From: Stieleria magnilauensis | GTDB taxonomy: Bacteria; Planctomycetota; Planctomycetia; Pirellulales; Pirellulaceae | Assembly: GCA_007753675.1 (NCBI GenBank) | Contig: CP036432.1 | Location: forward strand, 4,190,394 to 4,254,393 | Direction of reading: 5' to 3' | Length of the DNA: 64,000 nt | Shown: positions 50,827-58,358 of the stretch, piece after piece | Position numbering within the stretch: the first letter of the stretch is position 1 | Layout: each line of letters starts with the position of its first letter | The notes under the pieces: generated by a model | What the model was told of the DNA's origin: nothing | Database searches by the model: none | The model's input: the letters and a program-made list of their open reading frames with translations, nothing else | Program-made: the position numbers and the translations under genes

Positions 50827-52755
50827 ATGCACCGAATCCTCTTTCCGCTCTTGCTTGCACTTGTCGCGACGCCAGGCTTCGCGCAGGACACATCGGTCCC
50901 GGTCAGCATCAACGACTTGCGAACACGCATAGCGGCGGTTGCCAAAACCCACCCGCGGCTGATCGCCGATGCGGCACAGCTTGATGCGTTGCGGACGTCA
51001 CGGGGTGATTCGTCGTCGACGCGAGATGTGCTTGCCAACGCCGTCATCCGCCATGCCGATCTGCTCGCCGACGTTCCGCCGATCACGCGAGCACAGCAGG
51101 GGCGACGATTGCTGAGCCAATCGCGCCGCTGCATCGAACGGATGCTGAATCTGTCGATGGCGTACCAATTGACCGGCGAAGTGAAATACGTCGAACGCGG
51201 CAAACAGGAGATGCTGGCGATCGCGGAGTTTTCGGATTGGAACCCAAGTCACTATCTGGATGTGGCTGAGATGACACTGGGCATGGCGATCGGATACGAC
51301 TGGATGTTCGACGCACTGGACGATGCCAGCCGGCAAACCATTCGCCAAGTAATCAAAGATAAGGGAGTGTCGCTGCCGTTTACCACCAAACACAATAAAT
51401 GGGTCCGCGCCACGAACAATTGGGGACAAGTTTGCCATTGTGGAATGACCGCCGGTGCGCTCGCGATCCTGGAAGACGAACCGGAGTTGGCGGCACAGAC
51501 GGTGCACCATGCGATTCAAAACGTGCCGCGGTCGATGAAAGCGTTCGCGCCCCATGGCAGCTATCCCGAAGGGCCGGGTTACTGGGCCTACGGAACCAAC
51601 TTCAATGTCATGCTGTTGGCGATGCTCGACGGAGTCTTGGGAAGCGATTTTGATTTGAGCCAGATGGCGGGCTTTGATGAAACAGGTCAATACATGCCTC
51701 TGATCACGGGGCCGTCGGGTGAAACGTTCAACTATGCCGATGGCGGGTCGGGCCGAAAACCCCAAGCTGCCTTGTATTGGTTTGCACGTCGCTATCAGCG
51801 TCCGGATTGGTTGCTCGGTGAAGACGCACGAGTCCGGGCGGAGATCGCCGGCTTTGACCCACGCGAAGCCGGTTCGGGCGGAAACCGTTTGCTGCCGCTG
51901 GTGTTGCTCTGGATCGGTGACGAAAAACGATTGGACGAAACCGAGATCCGAATGCCGTTGCATTGGCAAAGTGAAAGCAGCACCCCGGTTGCGGTGCATC
52001 GCAGTTCGTGGACGGATCCACGGTCCACATTCGTAGGGCTGAAAGCCGGCTCGCCCTCGGCACCGCACGGGCAAATGGACACGGGTTCGTTTGTGCTCGA
52101 CGCCGACGGCGTGCGTTGGGCGCTCGACCTGGGCGCCGAAGGTTACCACGGCATTGAATCGCGGGGCATGAACTTGTGGAGTGCGGCGCAGGATTCCGAT
52201 CGCTGGAAGATCTTTCGCCAATGCAACGCCGGGCACAACACGCTGGTCATCGACGGAAAGCTGCAAGTCGCGAAGGGACATGCCGAGATCACGGACTTTT
52301 CAAGTGAACCTGATTTCCCACACTCCATCGCTGATTTGAGTTCGGTGTACCGTGGCCAAGCCGAAAAGGTTCGTCGCGGCGTGGCGTTGCTGCCCTCAGG
52401 TGAAGTCGTGATTCAAGATGAATTGGACGGATTGGCGACCGGCAGTCGGGTGCGTTGGGGCATGATCACGCCGGCCCAGATTGAATCACGATCCGGTCAG
52501 ACGTTGCAGCTGACCCAACGTGATCAACGGCTGAAACTGACCATCGTCGAGCCGCGCGGGGCGAGTTGGACGGTCGTCAACACGGAGCAACCGCGGCATG
52601 AATGGGATTCGCCCAATCCCGGAACGCAAATGGTGGCGTATGAAGTCGAAGCTCCGGCCTCGGGCGAGCTTCGCTTGGTCGTCGTGGCAACGCCGGGAAG
52701 TTGCGAAATTCCTGTGGGCGAACGATTCACCGTCGGGTCGCTTGAAAACTGGTAG
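50827..52755 (+). CDS. Heparinase II/III-like polysaccharide lyase, secreted
   Basis: 642 residues. Signal peptide (ILFPLLLALVATPGFAQ). The N-terminal half is an alpha-toroid with NNWGQVCHCGMTAGALAILE near residue 198 and APHGSYPEGPGYWAYGTNF near 243, where the Tyr and His match the catalytic pocket of the heparinase II/III family. The C-terminal half is the beta-sandwich part (SFVLDADGVRWALDLGAEGY near 420, with NAGHNTLVIDGK). It should cleave uronic-acid-containing glycans such as heparin-like, alginate or ulvan-type chains by elimination; the substrate cannot be told. Confidence 0.88.
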   Translation: MHRILFPLLLALVATPGFAQDTSVPVSINDLRTRIAAVAKTHPRLIADAAQLDALRTSRGDSSSTRDVLANAVIRHADLLADVPPITRAQQGRRLLSQSRRCIERMLNLSMAYQLTGEVKYVERGKQEMLAIAEFSDWNPSHYLDVAEMTLGMAIGYDWMFDALDDASRQTIRQVIKDKGVSLPFTTKHNKWVRATNNWGQVCHCGMTAGALAILEDEPELAAQTVHHAIQNVPRSMKAFAPHGSYPEGPGYWAYGTNFNVMLLAMLDGVLGSDFDLSQMAGFDETGQYMPLITGPSGETFNYADGGSGRKPQAALYWFARRYQRPDWLLGEDARVRAEIAGFDPREAGSGGNRLLPLVLLWIGDEKRLDETEIRMPLHWQSESSTPVAVHRSSWTDPRSTFVGLKAGSPSAPHGQMDTGSFVLDADGVRWALDLGAEGYHGIESRGMNLWSAAQDSDRWKIFRQCNAGHNTLVIDGKLQVAKGHAEITDFSSEPDFPHSIADLSSVYRGQAEKVRRGVALLPSGEVVIQDELDGLATGSRVRWGMITPAQIESRSGQTLQLTQRDQRLKLTIVEPRGASWTVVNTEQPRHEWDSPNPGTQMVAYEVEAPASGELRLVVVATPGSCEIPVGERFTVGSLENW

Positions 52756-52790
52756 GGTGCTCGCGAGACTTTCGATTCATCCCCATCAGG

Positions 52791-52922
52791 CAACGCTGTG
52801 AAGCATTGATTCCTTGCGTTTGACGAGGTGTTAGCGGCAGGGCGCAAGCCCTCCGGTCCCGCATCGTTCCCGAAACACCGGAGGGCTCGCGCCCTACCGC
52901 TAAATAATGTTTCCCAGCGTTG
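52791..52922. mobile_element. MITE-like element, family B copy 2 (132 bp)
   Basis: Same length and about 94 percent the same sequence as the copy at 45760. Ends CAACGCTGTGAAGCATT and a slightly decayed AATGTTTCCCAGCGTTG. Flanked by the direct repeat CCCATCAGG (52782-52790 and 52923-52931). The right-hand duplication contains the TGA stop codon of the next minus-strand gene, so the element landed exactly behind that gene. Confidence 0.88.
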
Positions 52923-52926
52923 CCCA

Positions 52927-53571
52927 TCAGGCGAGTGAAAACCGGGCGTCGGGCACCATGTCTTCGAGATCGGCGAGCACATGGCGCAAGTGCCGCTCAC
53001 GGATTTGTTTTCCCACATTCATGATGCTGTTGGTGTCGGCCAGGTACGGGCTGGCTGCGTGCGATTCGTCATGGTGGTACCCGATCGCGTGCAAAAACTC
53101 GTGGGGAATCGCGTTGTGGATTCCTGTTTTTCCCGCCACATTCGTCGGCTGATAGTCCTTGATGTCGGCGGTATCCAAGTGGATGGTCGAGCTATGCGGC
53201 ATCACCTTGCTCTGATAGGTAAAGGACTCGCTGGTCGGATGAACTTTGCGGAGCAAGACGGTCCAGTGCCGATGTTTCTGCAGTCCACGACCGATGCTGA
53301 AGTCCACGCCGAGTGTGGTCGTGAACCCCCGATCGGTCGCGGTCATCCGAATGCGTGTGTTGCGGAACGCATCGGCCAACAACAGATTGAACACGTCGTG
53401 ATAGAACTTCTTCTCACGTTCCACCCACGGCGTTGTCACTCCCGGCCCGAGCAGCCAGCGGTAGTACCAGCGGCTGACCAGGATCACTTTCGGGTACACC
53501 GAAAACGCGTCCACCTCGATCCGATACCAGGGTGTTTCTTTGGCAACCTCTTGTGAAATCGTGCGACTCAT
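52927..53571 (-). CDS. Metzincin-like zinc metallopeptidase
   Basis: 214 residues. The active site AIPHEFLHAIGYHHDESHAA (near residue 155) fits HExxHxxGxxH exactly, and LADTNSIMNVGKQI supplies the Met-turn about 20 residues later. The preceding part has MPHSSTIHLDTADIK, as in matrixin-like folds. No signal peptide or pro-domain is seen: it starts MSRTISQEVAKETPW. The family resembles M10/M12-type peptidases but I cannot place it more exactly. A role as an effector or toxin domain, or in release by lysis, is possible. Confidence 0.75.
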   Translation of the reverse strand: MSRTISQEVAKETPWYRIEVDAFSVYPKVILVSRWYYRWLLGPGVTTPWVEREKKFYHDVFNLLLADAFRNTRIRMTATDRGFTTTLGVDFSIGRGLQKHRHWTVLLRKVHPTSESFTYQSKVMPHSSTIHLDTADIKDYQPTNVAGKTGIHNAIPHEFLHAIGYHHDESHAASPYLADTNSIMNVGKQIRERHLRHVLADLEDMVPDARFSLA

Positions 53572-53881
53572 CTTTCACCTCACCCGGGACAGAACGTGGA
53601 CGTTTGTGGAAGCCCCTTTCGCGCAGACGCGCTTTCCCTGTTATCGTGGCCACGATTGAATCGTGACCTGAAAACGAGAAAAATGGTTGCGAAAACACTC
53701 CACCTGTTCAGATGCATCCTGCCGTCACAGCGGGGCCGAGACGCAGACGCCGTAGGGGCTTGCGTCGTTTCCGCAATGCGCCCGACGATAGAGCCTGGCT
53801 GGCGGACGACGGAGACGGCGCCCGCTACACTGTTCTGCGATTCGGGTTCTCTCCATCGACCATCAACCATTGAGGCACTCC

Positions 53882-54727
53882 ATGTGCGACCAAGATCACT
53901 TTGAAGAAGATCTCAAAAAATACTCCCGCCGAGACATCGGCACGCTGGCCGCCGGCGTCGGGGCGGCGATGATGCTGCCCCGCGCGGCGAACGCCGCGGA
54001 GGTACAGGACCGCGACGTGACGATCACGACACCCGATGGCGAGTGCGACGCGTACTTCGTCGCCCCGTCGACGGGCAAGCACGCCGCCGTGCTCATCTGG
54101 CCCGACATCTTTGGACTCCGTCCGGCGTTTCGCCAAATGGCCAACCGTCTCGCCGAATCGGGCTATAGCGTGTTGGTCGTCAATCCGTTCTATCGCACCC
54201 AGAAAGCCCCCACGGCAGCCAACGGTGCGAGCACGTCGATTTCGGACGTGAGACCGCTCGCGCAGTCGCTGAATGCCACCACACATACGACCGATGCCAA
54301 GGCGTTTGTCGCGTGGCTGGACGCGCAGTCAGAAGTGGACACGACCAAAAAGATCGGCACCACCGGTTACTGCATGGGCGGACCGATCGTGATGCGTACC
54401 GCCGCGGCCGTACCCGACCGCGTCGGCGCCGGCGGCACCTTTCACGGCGGCGGGCTGGTCACCGACAGTCCGGACAGCCCCCATCTGCTGATCCCGCAAA
54501 TGAAGGCGCAGTTCTTGATCGCAATCGCCGAGAACGACGACCAACGCGACCCCGAGGCCAAGAACGTGCTGAAGCAATCGTTCGCCGACGCGAACCTGGC
54601 TGCCGAGATCGAGGTGTACCCGGCAGGGCACGGTTGGTGCCCACCGGACACCCGCGTCCACAACCCCGAACAAGCAGAAAAAGCCTGGGGACGCATGCTC
54701 GAGCTGTTCGAGCGGGCACTTGGCTGA
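53882..54727 (+). CDS. Dienelactone hydrolase family protein, possibly Tat-exported
   Basis: 281 residues from ATG 53882. N-terminus YSRRDIGTLAAGVGAAMMLP has a Tat-like twin Arg followed by a hydrophobic stretch. Alpha/beta hydrolase triad: Cys in IGTTGYCMGGPIVMRTAA near 165, Asp in IAENDDQRDP near 220, His in VYPAGHGWCPPD near 249. DLH enzymes open lactone rings, here probably of a periplasmic substrate. Length is about 40 residues above the usual because of the signal. Confidence 0.88.
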   Translation: MCDQDHFEEDLKKYSRRDIGTLAAGVGAAMMLPRAANAAEVQDRDVTITTPDGECDAYFVAPSTGKHAAVLIWPDIFGLRPAFRQMANRLAESGYSVLVVNPFYRTQKAPTAANGASTSISDVRPLAQSLNATTHTTDAKAFVAWLDAQSEVDTTKKIGTTGYCMGGPIVMRTAAAVPDRVGAGGTFHGGGLVTDSPDSPHLLIPQMKAQFLIAIAENDDQRDPEAKNVLKQSFADANLAAEIEVYPAGHGWCPPDTRVHNPEQAEKAWGRMLELFERALG

Positions 54728-54739
54728 GCCACATCTGAC

Positions 54740-55055
54740 ATGATTAAGACCTTCGAACAAGCGTTTCAATTTATTCTCGAACAAAAGGTCTGCACGGCCG
54801 GTCGGCGAGTTGGATTCGTTGTCACAACAGGTTTGTGAGTTCATCCGCTTGGAACCCAATTACACCGGGGCACTTCGCAAACAAGCGATCGCGCAGCTAG
54901 AGTGCACGAAGAGTCAATTCGATACGACGCTCAAGAGGCTGCAAGTGAGCTTGAATATCGTTCGCTCGAACGACCCGAAGCATAAGAAAGATTTCTGGTT
55001 GCCGATGCGTGAAGTGCATTTGGACATCGTGCAAATGCACGAGGCGAACCAGTAG
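54740..55055 (+). pseudogene. Remnant of a gene with internal deletion and frameshift
   Basis: An ATG at 54740 opens MIKTFEQAFQFILEQKVCTA, a normal-looking protein start, but the frame closes at 54838. A different frame then gives a well-structured end from about 54813 to 55055 (QQVCEFIRLEPNYTGALRKQ, CTKSQFDTTLKRLQVSLNIV, FWLPMREVHLDIVQMHE). The two parts read like the N- and C-terminal ends of one winged-helix-like protein whose middle is lost. It may be related to AlkZ-type proteins, but this is only an impression. Confidence 0.5.
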
Positions 55056-55063
55056 AAACGAGT

Positions 55064-55084
55064 GGCATGCACAGCATGCCCTAC
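55064..55084. repeat. Family C half-element
   Basis: Only the right arm GGCATGCACAGCATGCCCTAC (exact) is present, just after the gene remnant. The left arm is missing, so this is a solitary fragment. Confidence 0.55.
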
Positions 55085-55231
55085 GTTGACTTGCCACGAC
55101 GATTTTCAATTTTTCTCGGAAACATCTCCACGACACCTTCGCTTGGATCGGTGTCGAGGAGGGTGGTCGGGTGTTCCGATCAACGCCAAACGTAGATTCT
55201 CGGCACACACTTTGTTTCGGGAGAAACTTCG

Positions 55232-56056
55232 ATGGCTCGTTCCAAAAACCAAGCATCAAAAAAACGACGGCTCGGACTTCAGAATCTGGAAACCCGCAAA
55301 ATGATGGCCGGTGACGTCACCGTGGATATCGATATCTCCGGTAGCCGAATCGATGTCGAACTGACCGGCGACGGGGCCGCCAACGGCGTCGAAGTGCGAC
55401 AGATCAATGACACGCTGCGAATCACCGGTTTGACTCAAGGCGGCGCGCCGACGACGATCAACGGAAGCTCATCGCAAGTCAACATTCCGACCAAGCTGTT
55501 CACCGGGGGCTCTTGGAGAACGCTCGACGATCTGACCATCAAGCTCGGCAACGGTGACGACCAAGTCGTCATTCGCGACGTCAACATGCAGCACCATTCG
55601 CACAGCGATCTAAGGATCGAAACCGGGCGTGGCAATGACCGGATCACGATGCTGGATGTCAATGTTCTGGACGACATCGACTTGATCGACCACTCCACCG
55701 ATGACGGCAACGATTACTGGTGGATGCGTAACGTCGATGTCGGCGACCGATTGAGCGCGAACATGGGTGATGGTGCCGATACCTTCGTCGCCTCGTACAC
55801 CGACGCCCGAAGCCTGAACATCGACAGCGGACGGCACAACGACTACGTCAGCTTGTTCGGAATCGACGTCGACAACCTGGACGTCGAGCTGCGCAGCGGA
55901 AACGACACGCTGCGAATCGATGCATCCGATGCGGACAATGCCCATCTGGACGGTGGCAGCAACCACGACACGCTGGACGTCAACGGCACCGGCTTCTACG
56001 CCAACGCCTTCGATGCCGTCCTGGCTTCGGAAGACTTCGAGACGATTTACGCTTGA
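55232..56056 (+). CDS. Surface protein with planctomycete LEPR-XLL-like motif and parallel-beta repeats
   Basis: 274 residues. The N-terminus KKRRLGLQNLETRKMMAGDV is a variant of the planctomycete L-E-x-R-x-(M/L)-(L/M)-A-G export motif. The rest is Asp/Asn/Gly-rich with repeated G-N-D units: LTIKLGNGDDQVVIRDVN, LRIETGRGNDRITMLDVN, LSANMGDGADTFVASYTD and LDVELRSGNDTLRIDASD, each about 22-30 residues apart. This is a right-handed beta-helix or RTX-like pattern that may bind calcium. It is probably attached to the outer surface. The strong GC-rich context is normal for the genome. Confidence 0.78.
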   Translation: MARSKNQASKKRRLGLQNLETRKMMAGDVTVDIDISGSRIDVELTGDGAANGVEVRQINDTLRITGLTQGGAPTTINGSSSQVNIPTKLFTGGSWRTLDDLTIKLGNGDDQVVIRDVNMQHHSHSDLRIETGRGNDRITMLDVNVLDDIDLIDHSTDDGNDYWWMRNVDVGDRLSANMGDGADTFVASYTDARSLNIDSGRHNDYVSLFGIDVDNLDVELRSGNDTLRIDASDADNAHLDGGSNHDTLDVNGTGFYANAFDAVLASEDFETIYA

Positions 56057-56111
56057 ACGTGATCGGCAAGGCTTCGGGTGTCCCCTCGAAGCCTGCCACA
56101 CATTTCATCGC

Positions 56112-56144
56112 GACTCGTTCCCAGGCACAGCTTGGGAACGAGTC
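56112..56144. repeat. Perfect hairpin behind the surface-protein gene
   Basis: GACTCGTTCCCA (56112-56123) and TGGGAACGAGTC (56133-56144) pair over 12 bases with a 9-base loop, 55 bases after the gene end. There is no T-run after it, so a factor-independent terminator is not certain. From memory it resembles a hairpin that is widely dispersed in planctomycete genomes. The rest of the gap 56057-56508 holds a possible 31-residue minus-strand frame (56240-56335, Ala/Lys-rich) that I do not trust as a gene, plus the 12-bp repeats. Confidence 0.6.
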
Positions 56145-56410
56145 CGCAAGATCATTCTGCCCCGCATTGTCTGGCTTCCTTTCCACGTCAGCGGTTTGTC
56201 TGATCGGAACCAGGTGGCATGCAGAGCAGATCCGACGCCTTACTCCTCGGTGGACTCGGCGGCCTTCTTCTTTCGCGCCGCAGCAGCTTCCTTCGCGGCT
56301 CCTTTGGCGCGAACATGGAAGCCGGCTTTGTTCATCAGGGTTTCCGAGTGTGGGGAAGGGAAGAAATCCGTGCGCTGCAATTCACTCGGTTATTCTACAT
56401 CCCACGCGAC

Positions 56411-56482
56411 CCCATGGGCGGCCCCATGGGCGGCCCCATGGGCGGCCCCATGGGAGGCCCCATGGGAGGCCCCATGGGAGGC
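56411..56482. repeat. 12-bp tandem repeat, six units
   Basis: Six units of CCCATGGGCGGC (three with C, three with A at position 9) without interruption. Each unit contains the palindrome CCCATGGG. The array begins 26 bases past the stop of the small lipoprotein gene (minus strand), within its probable mRNA tail. It would give Pro/Gly/Met-rich peptides if translated, but no real gene covers it. Confidence 0.88.
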
Positions 56483-56508
56483 CCTGCGAAGCGATTGGTA
56501 CCGGGCGG

Positions 56509-56700
56509 CTATTGGTCGCCTTCGGAAGCGTCCGAGCTGGTCGCCATGTCTCCCTCGGCTGCCGCCACCGCCGCTTCGTATTCCGCGATGGCTTGCGCGT
56601 CGGCTCCTTCGGTGGACGTCTGGGGACGGCTGTCGCCACAACCGACAACGGCGGCGACCAAAAGCACGAGAACCAAGCAGGACGACAATTGGGTTTTCAT
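56509..56700 (-). CDS. Small lipoprotein next to the DUF1559 gene
   Basis: 63 residues. Lipoprotein signal LSSCLVLVLLVAAVVGCGDS with the lipobox ending at Cys 21, then a short acidic Ala/Glu/Ser-rich tail (QAIAEYEAAVAAAEGDMATS). Small lipoproteins of this kind often stand beside DUF1559 genes in planctomycetes, so it probably belongs to the same surface system. The 239-base gap to that gene contains a MITE copy. Confidence 0.78.
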   Translation of the reverse strand: MKTQLSSCLVLVLLVAAVVGCGDSRPQTSTEGADAQAIAEYEAAVAAAEGDMATSSDASEGDQ

Positions 56701-56796
56701 TGAAGGGACCTGATGTAGGGAAGACGCGGGCGATGGACCCGCACAATCAATCGATCGACAAACATAAAATGACTACGGCCCGATTGCCCCTTTGGG

Positions 56797-56886
56797 CAGC
56801 GCTGTGAAGCATTGATTCCCTGCGTTTGACGAGGTGTTAGCGGCAGGGCGCAAGCCCAATACCGCTAAAAAATGCTCACGGCGTTC
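56797..56886. mobile_element. MITE-like element, family B copy 3 (internally deleted)
   Basis: Starts CAGCGCTGTGAAGCATTGAT and keeps the inner arm through GGCAGGGCGCAAGCCC, but about 40 bases of the centre and right arm are missing. It resumes at ACCGCTAAAAAATGC and ends in a decayed right terminus near 56886. Flanks CCCTTTGGG (56788-56796) and CCCGTTGGT (56886-56894) agree at 7 of 9 bases, consistent with an old target duplication. Confidence 0.7.
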
Positions 56887-56939
56887 CCGTTGGTCCTGCC
56901 CGCTGGGACAATCGAGCGGCATAAGCCATACGGAGTGCG

Positions 56940-58175
56940 TTAGATCTCTTCGTCGATGGTTTCGTTGCTGGCACGCGTGCCCAACGCGCCCCAGAGCCCG
57001 TAGGGACTTTGCGAACCGGGAAGCTGGCCGCCGGTCCCGTTGAGCCAAACACTGCCGGCCGTCTGGTCACCGGCTTCGATGGAATCGGTGATGAACTTAA
57101 CCGCTCCGTCGCCCATCAACACGTGACATCCGCCTTGGTGGCGGCTGGACATCGTCGCAATCAGGGTCGTGCCGAGCGTGTTGTACGGTCCGCAAAGCTC
57201 GCGATTGGGAGACAGAATCGTCAAGCAACCGGTAAAGAACGGCCCTTGGTCAGCCCAGCGATAGCCACGGGCAAACAGAGCACGAGAGATCATGTTGTAC
57301 TGGGGATCCCAAAACCGGGGCCTGTCCGGGTCGATCAATGGCTGGCAAATCGACGGGTTGTCGCGAAGGTTCGCCAGGGAGACCCCGGGCGCACTGCGGT
57401 TTCGGGCCGATTCGGTCACCTGACCACGGATATCATTGTCGCCCAGATAGGTGATGATTTCTCCCATCGCGATGGTGTTGGACAGACCGTCCAGGCAATC
57501 GCGGAATTTTGCTTCCTGCAGCGGCTTGAAGAACCCGCGGTGGGCGGCGTTTGATTGTCGGCTCCGTCCGTTGGTCACCTGGGTTCGGTTGTTGTTGCGA
57601 TTGGCGAGGTGGAGCAGCCACGAGGAATCTCCCAAGCAGGCGGCGTAGTTCGTCCGCCCCAGGGCCGGAAGTCCAACCCCGGGATCGCTCGGGCAACGGT
57701 ACGTCGGAACCTCGGTCGTCCAGGGAATGTACTGAATCTTCTCGGGGGTCGGCCCCATCGCCGGCCATGGATTGGTCGGTGTGCCCACCGCCGCACTGGT
57801 GTTGCCGTCGGTTCGCTTCGAATTCGGGTTGCTGATTTCATTCCACAACGCCTGTTGCTCGATGAACGGCAGAATCGGAACCAGCATGCTCAAGCGGTGA
57901 CGATTCCCATAGTCCGAGGTGCGGAACCAAGGCGCCGGCGTCCCCGGTTGGGTTCCCGAGCCGTGTGTCGGCAACTGTTTGTAGGCCGAGTGATAGTTGT
58001 GGATGCCAATCCCAAGCTGTTTGAAATTGTTACTGCAACTCATCCGTCGGGCTGCTTCACGAGCAGCCTGGACCGCGGGAAGCAAGAGTCCCACGAGGAT
58101 TCCGATAATCGCGATCACCACGAGCAGCTCCACCAACGTGAAGCCCGCCCTCTGTTTCTGTCTGGGCATTACCAT
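56940..58175 (-). CDS. DUF1559 protein with pseudopilin-type N-terminus
   Basis: 411 residues from the Met ending at 58175 (a second Met two codons later is equally possible). The N-terminus [20 protein letters not shown] is a type IV pilin-like prepilin signal. After it comes the DUF1559 start [20 protein letters not shown] and, near the end, the planctomycete H-x9-DG pattern in [20 protein letters not shown]. Members occur in dozens per genome and are assumed to form surface fibres or a secretion pseudopilus. A Met at 58310 gives an N-terminal extension that would block the signal. Confidence 0.92.
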   Translation of the reverse strand: MVMPRQKQRAGFTLVELLVVIAIIGILVGLLLPAVQAAREAARRMSCSNNFKQLGIGIHNYHSAYKQLPTHGSGTQPGTPAPWFRTSDYGNRHRLSMLVPILPFIEQQALWNEISNPNSKRTDGNTSAAVGTPTNPWPAMGPTPEKIQYIPWTTEVPTYRCPSDPGVGLPALGRTNYAACLGDSSWLLHLANRNNNRTQVTNGRSRQSNAAHRGFFKPLQEAKFRDCLDGLSNTIAMGEIITYLGDNDIRGQVTESARNRSAPGVSLANLRDNPSICQPLIDPDRPRFWDPQYNMISRALFARGYRWADQGPFFTGCLTILSPNRELCGPYNTLGTTLIATMSSRHQGGCHVLMGDGAVKFITDSIEAGDQTAGSVWLNGTGGQLPGSQSPYGLWGALGTRASNETIDEEI

Positions 58176-58358
58176 AGGAGCACCTTGACTGTTAAAGAGA
58201 TAGAAAGAAATAAAAACGAAACTCGAACAAGATCGCCCGGTTTCCATCGTTTCTAGCTGACTGGATACAGCCGAGTGAAGTGATGTAAAAATGCGTCGTC
58301 GTGACAACAAAATGCGTCATGGCAGTTGACCGGCTCGAAGCCGCTAAATGTTTCAATT

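Noticed and set aside
50998..52281. A 427-residue minus-strand frame opposite the heparinase-like gene
   Set aside because: The plus-strand gene has a signal peptide and conserved active-site motifs; the minus frame has neither.
56240..56335. 31-residue Ala/Lys-rich minus-strand frame (MNKAGFHVRAKGAAKEA start)
   Set aside because: No ribosome-binding site and too short to judge; it could be the tail of a lost gene.
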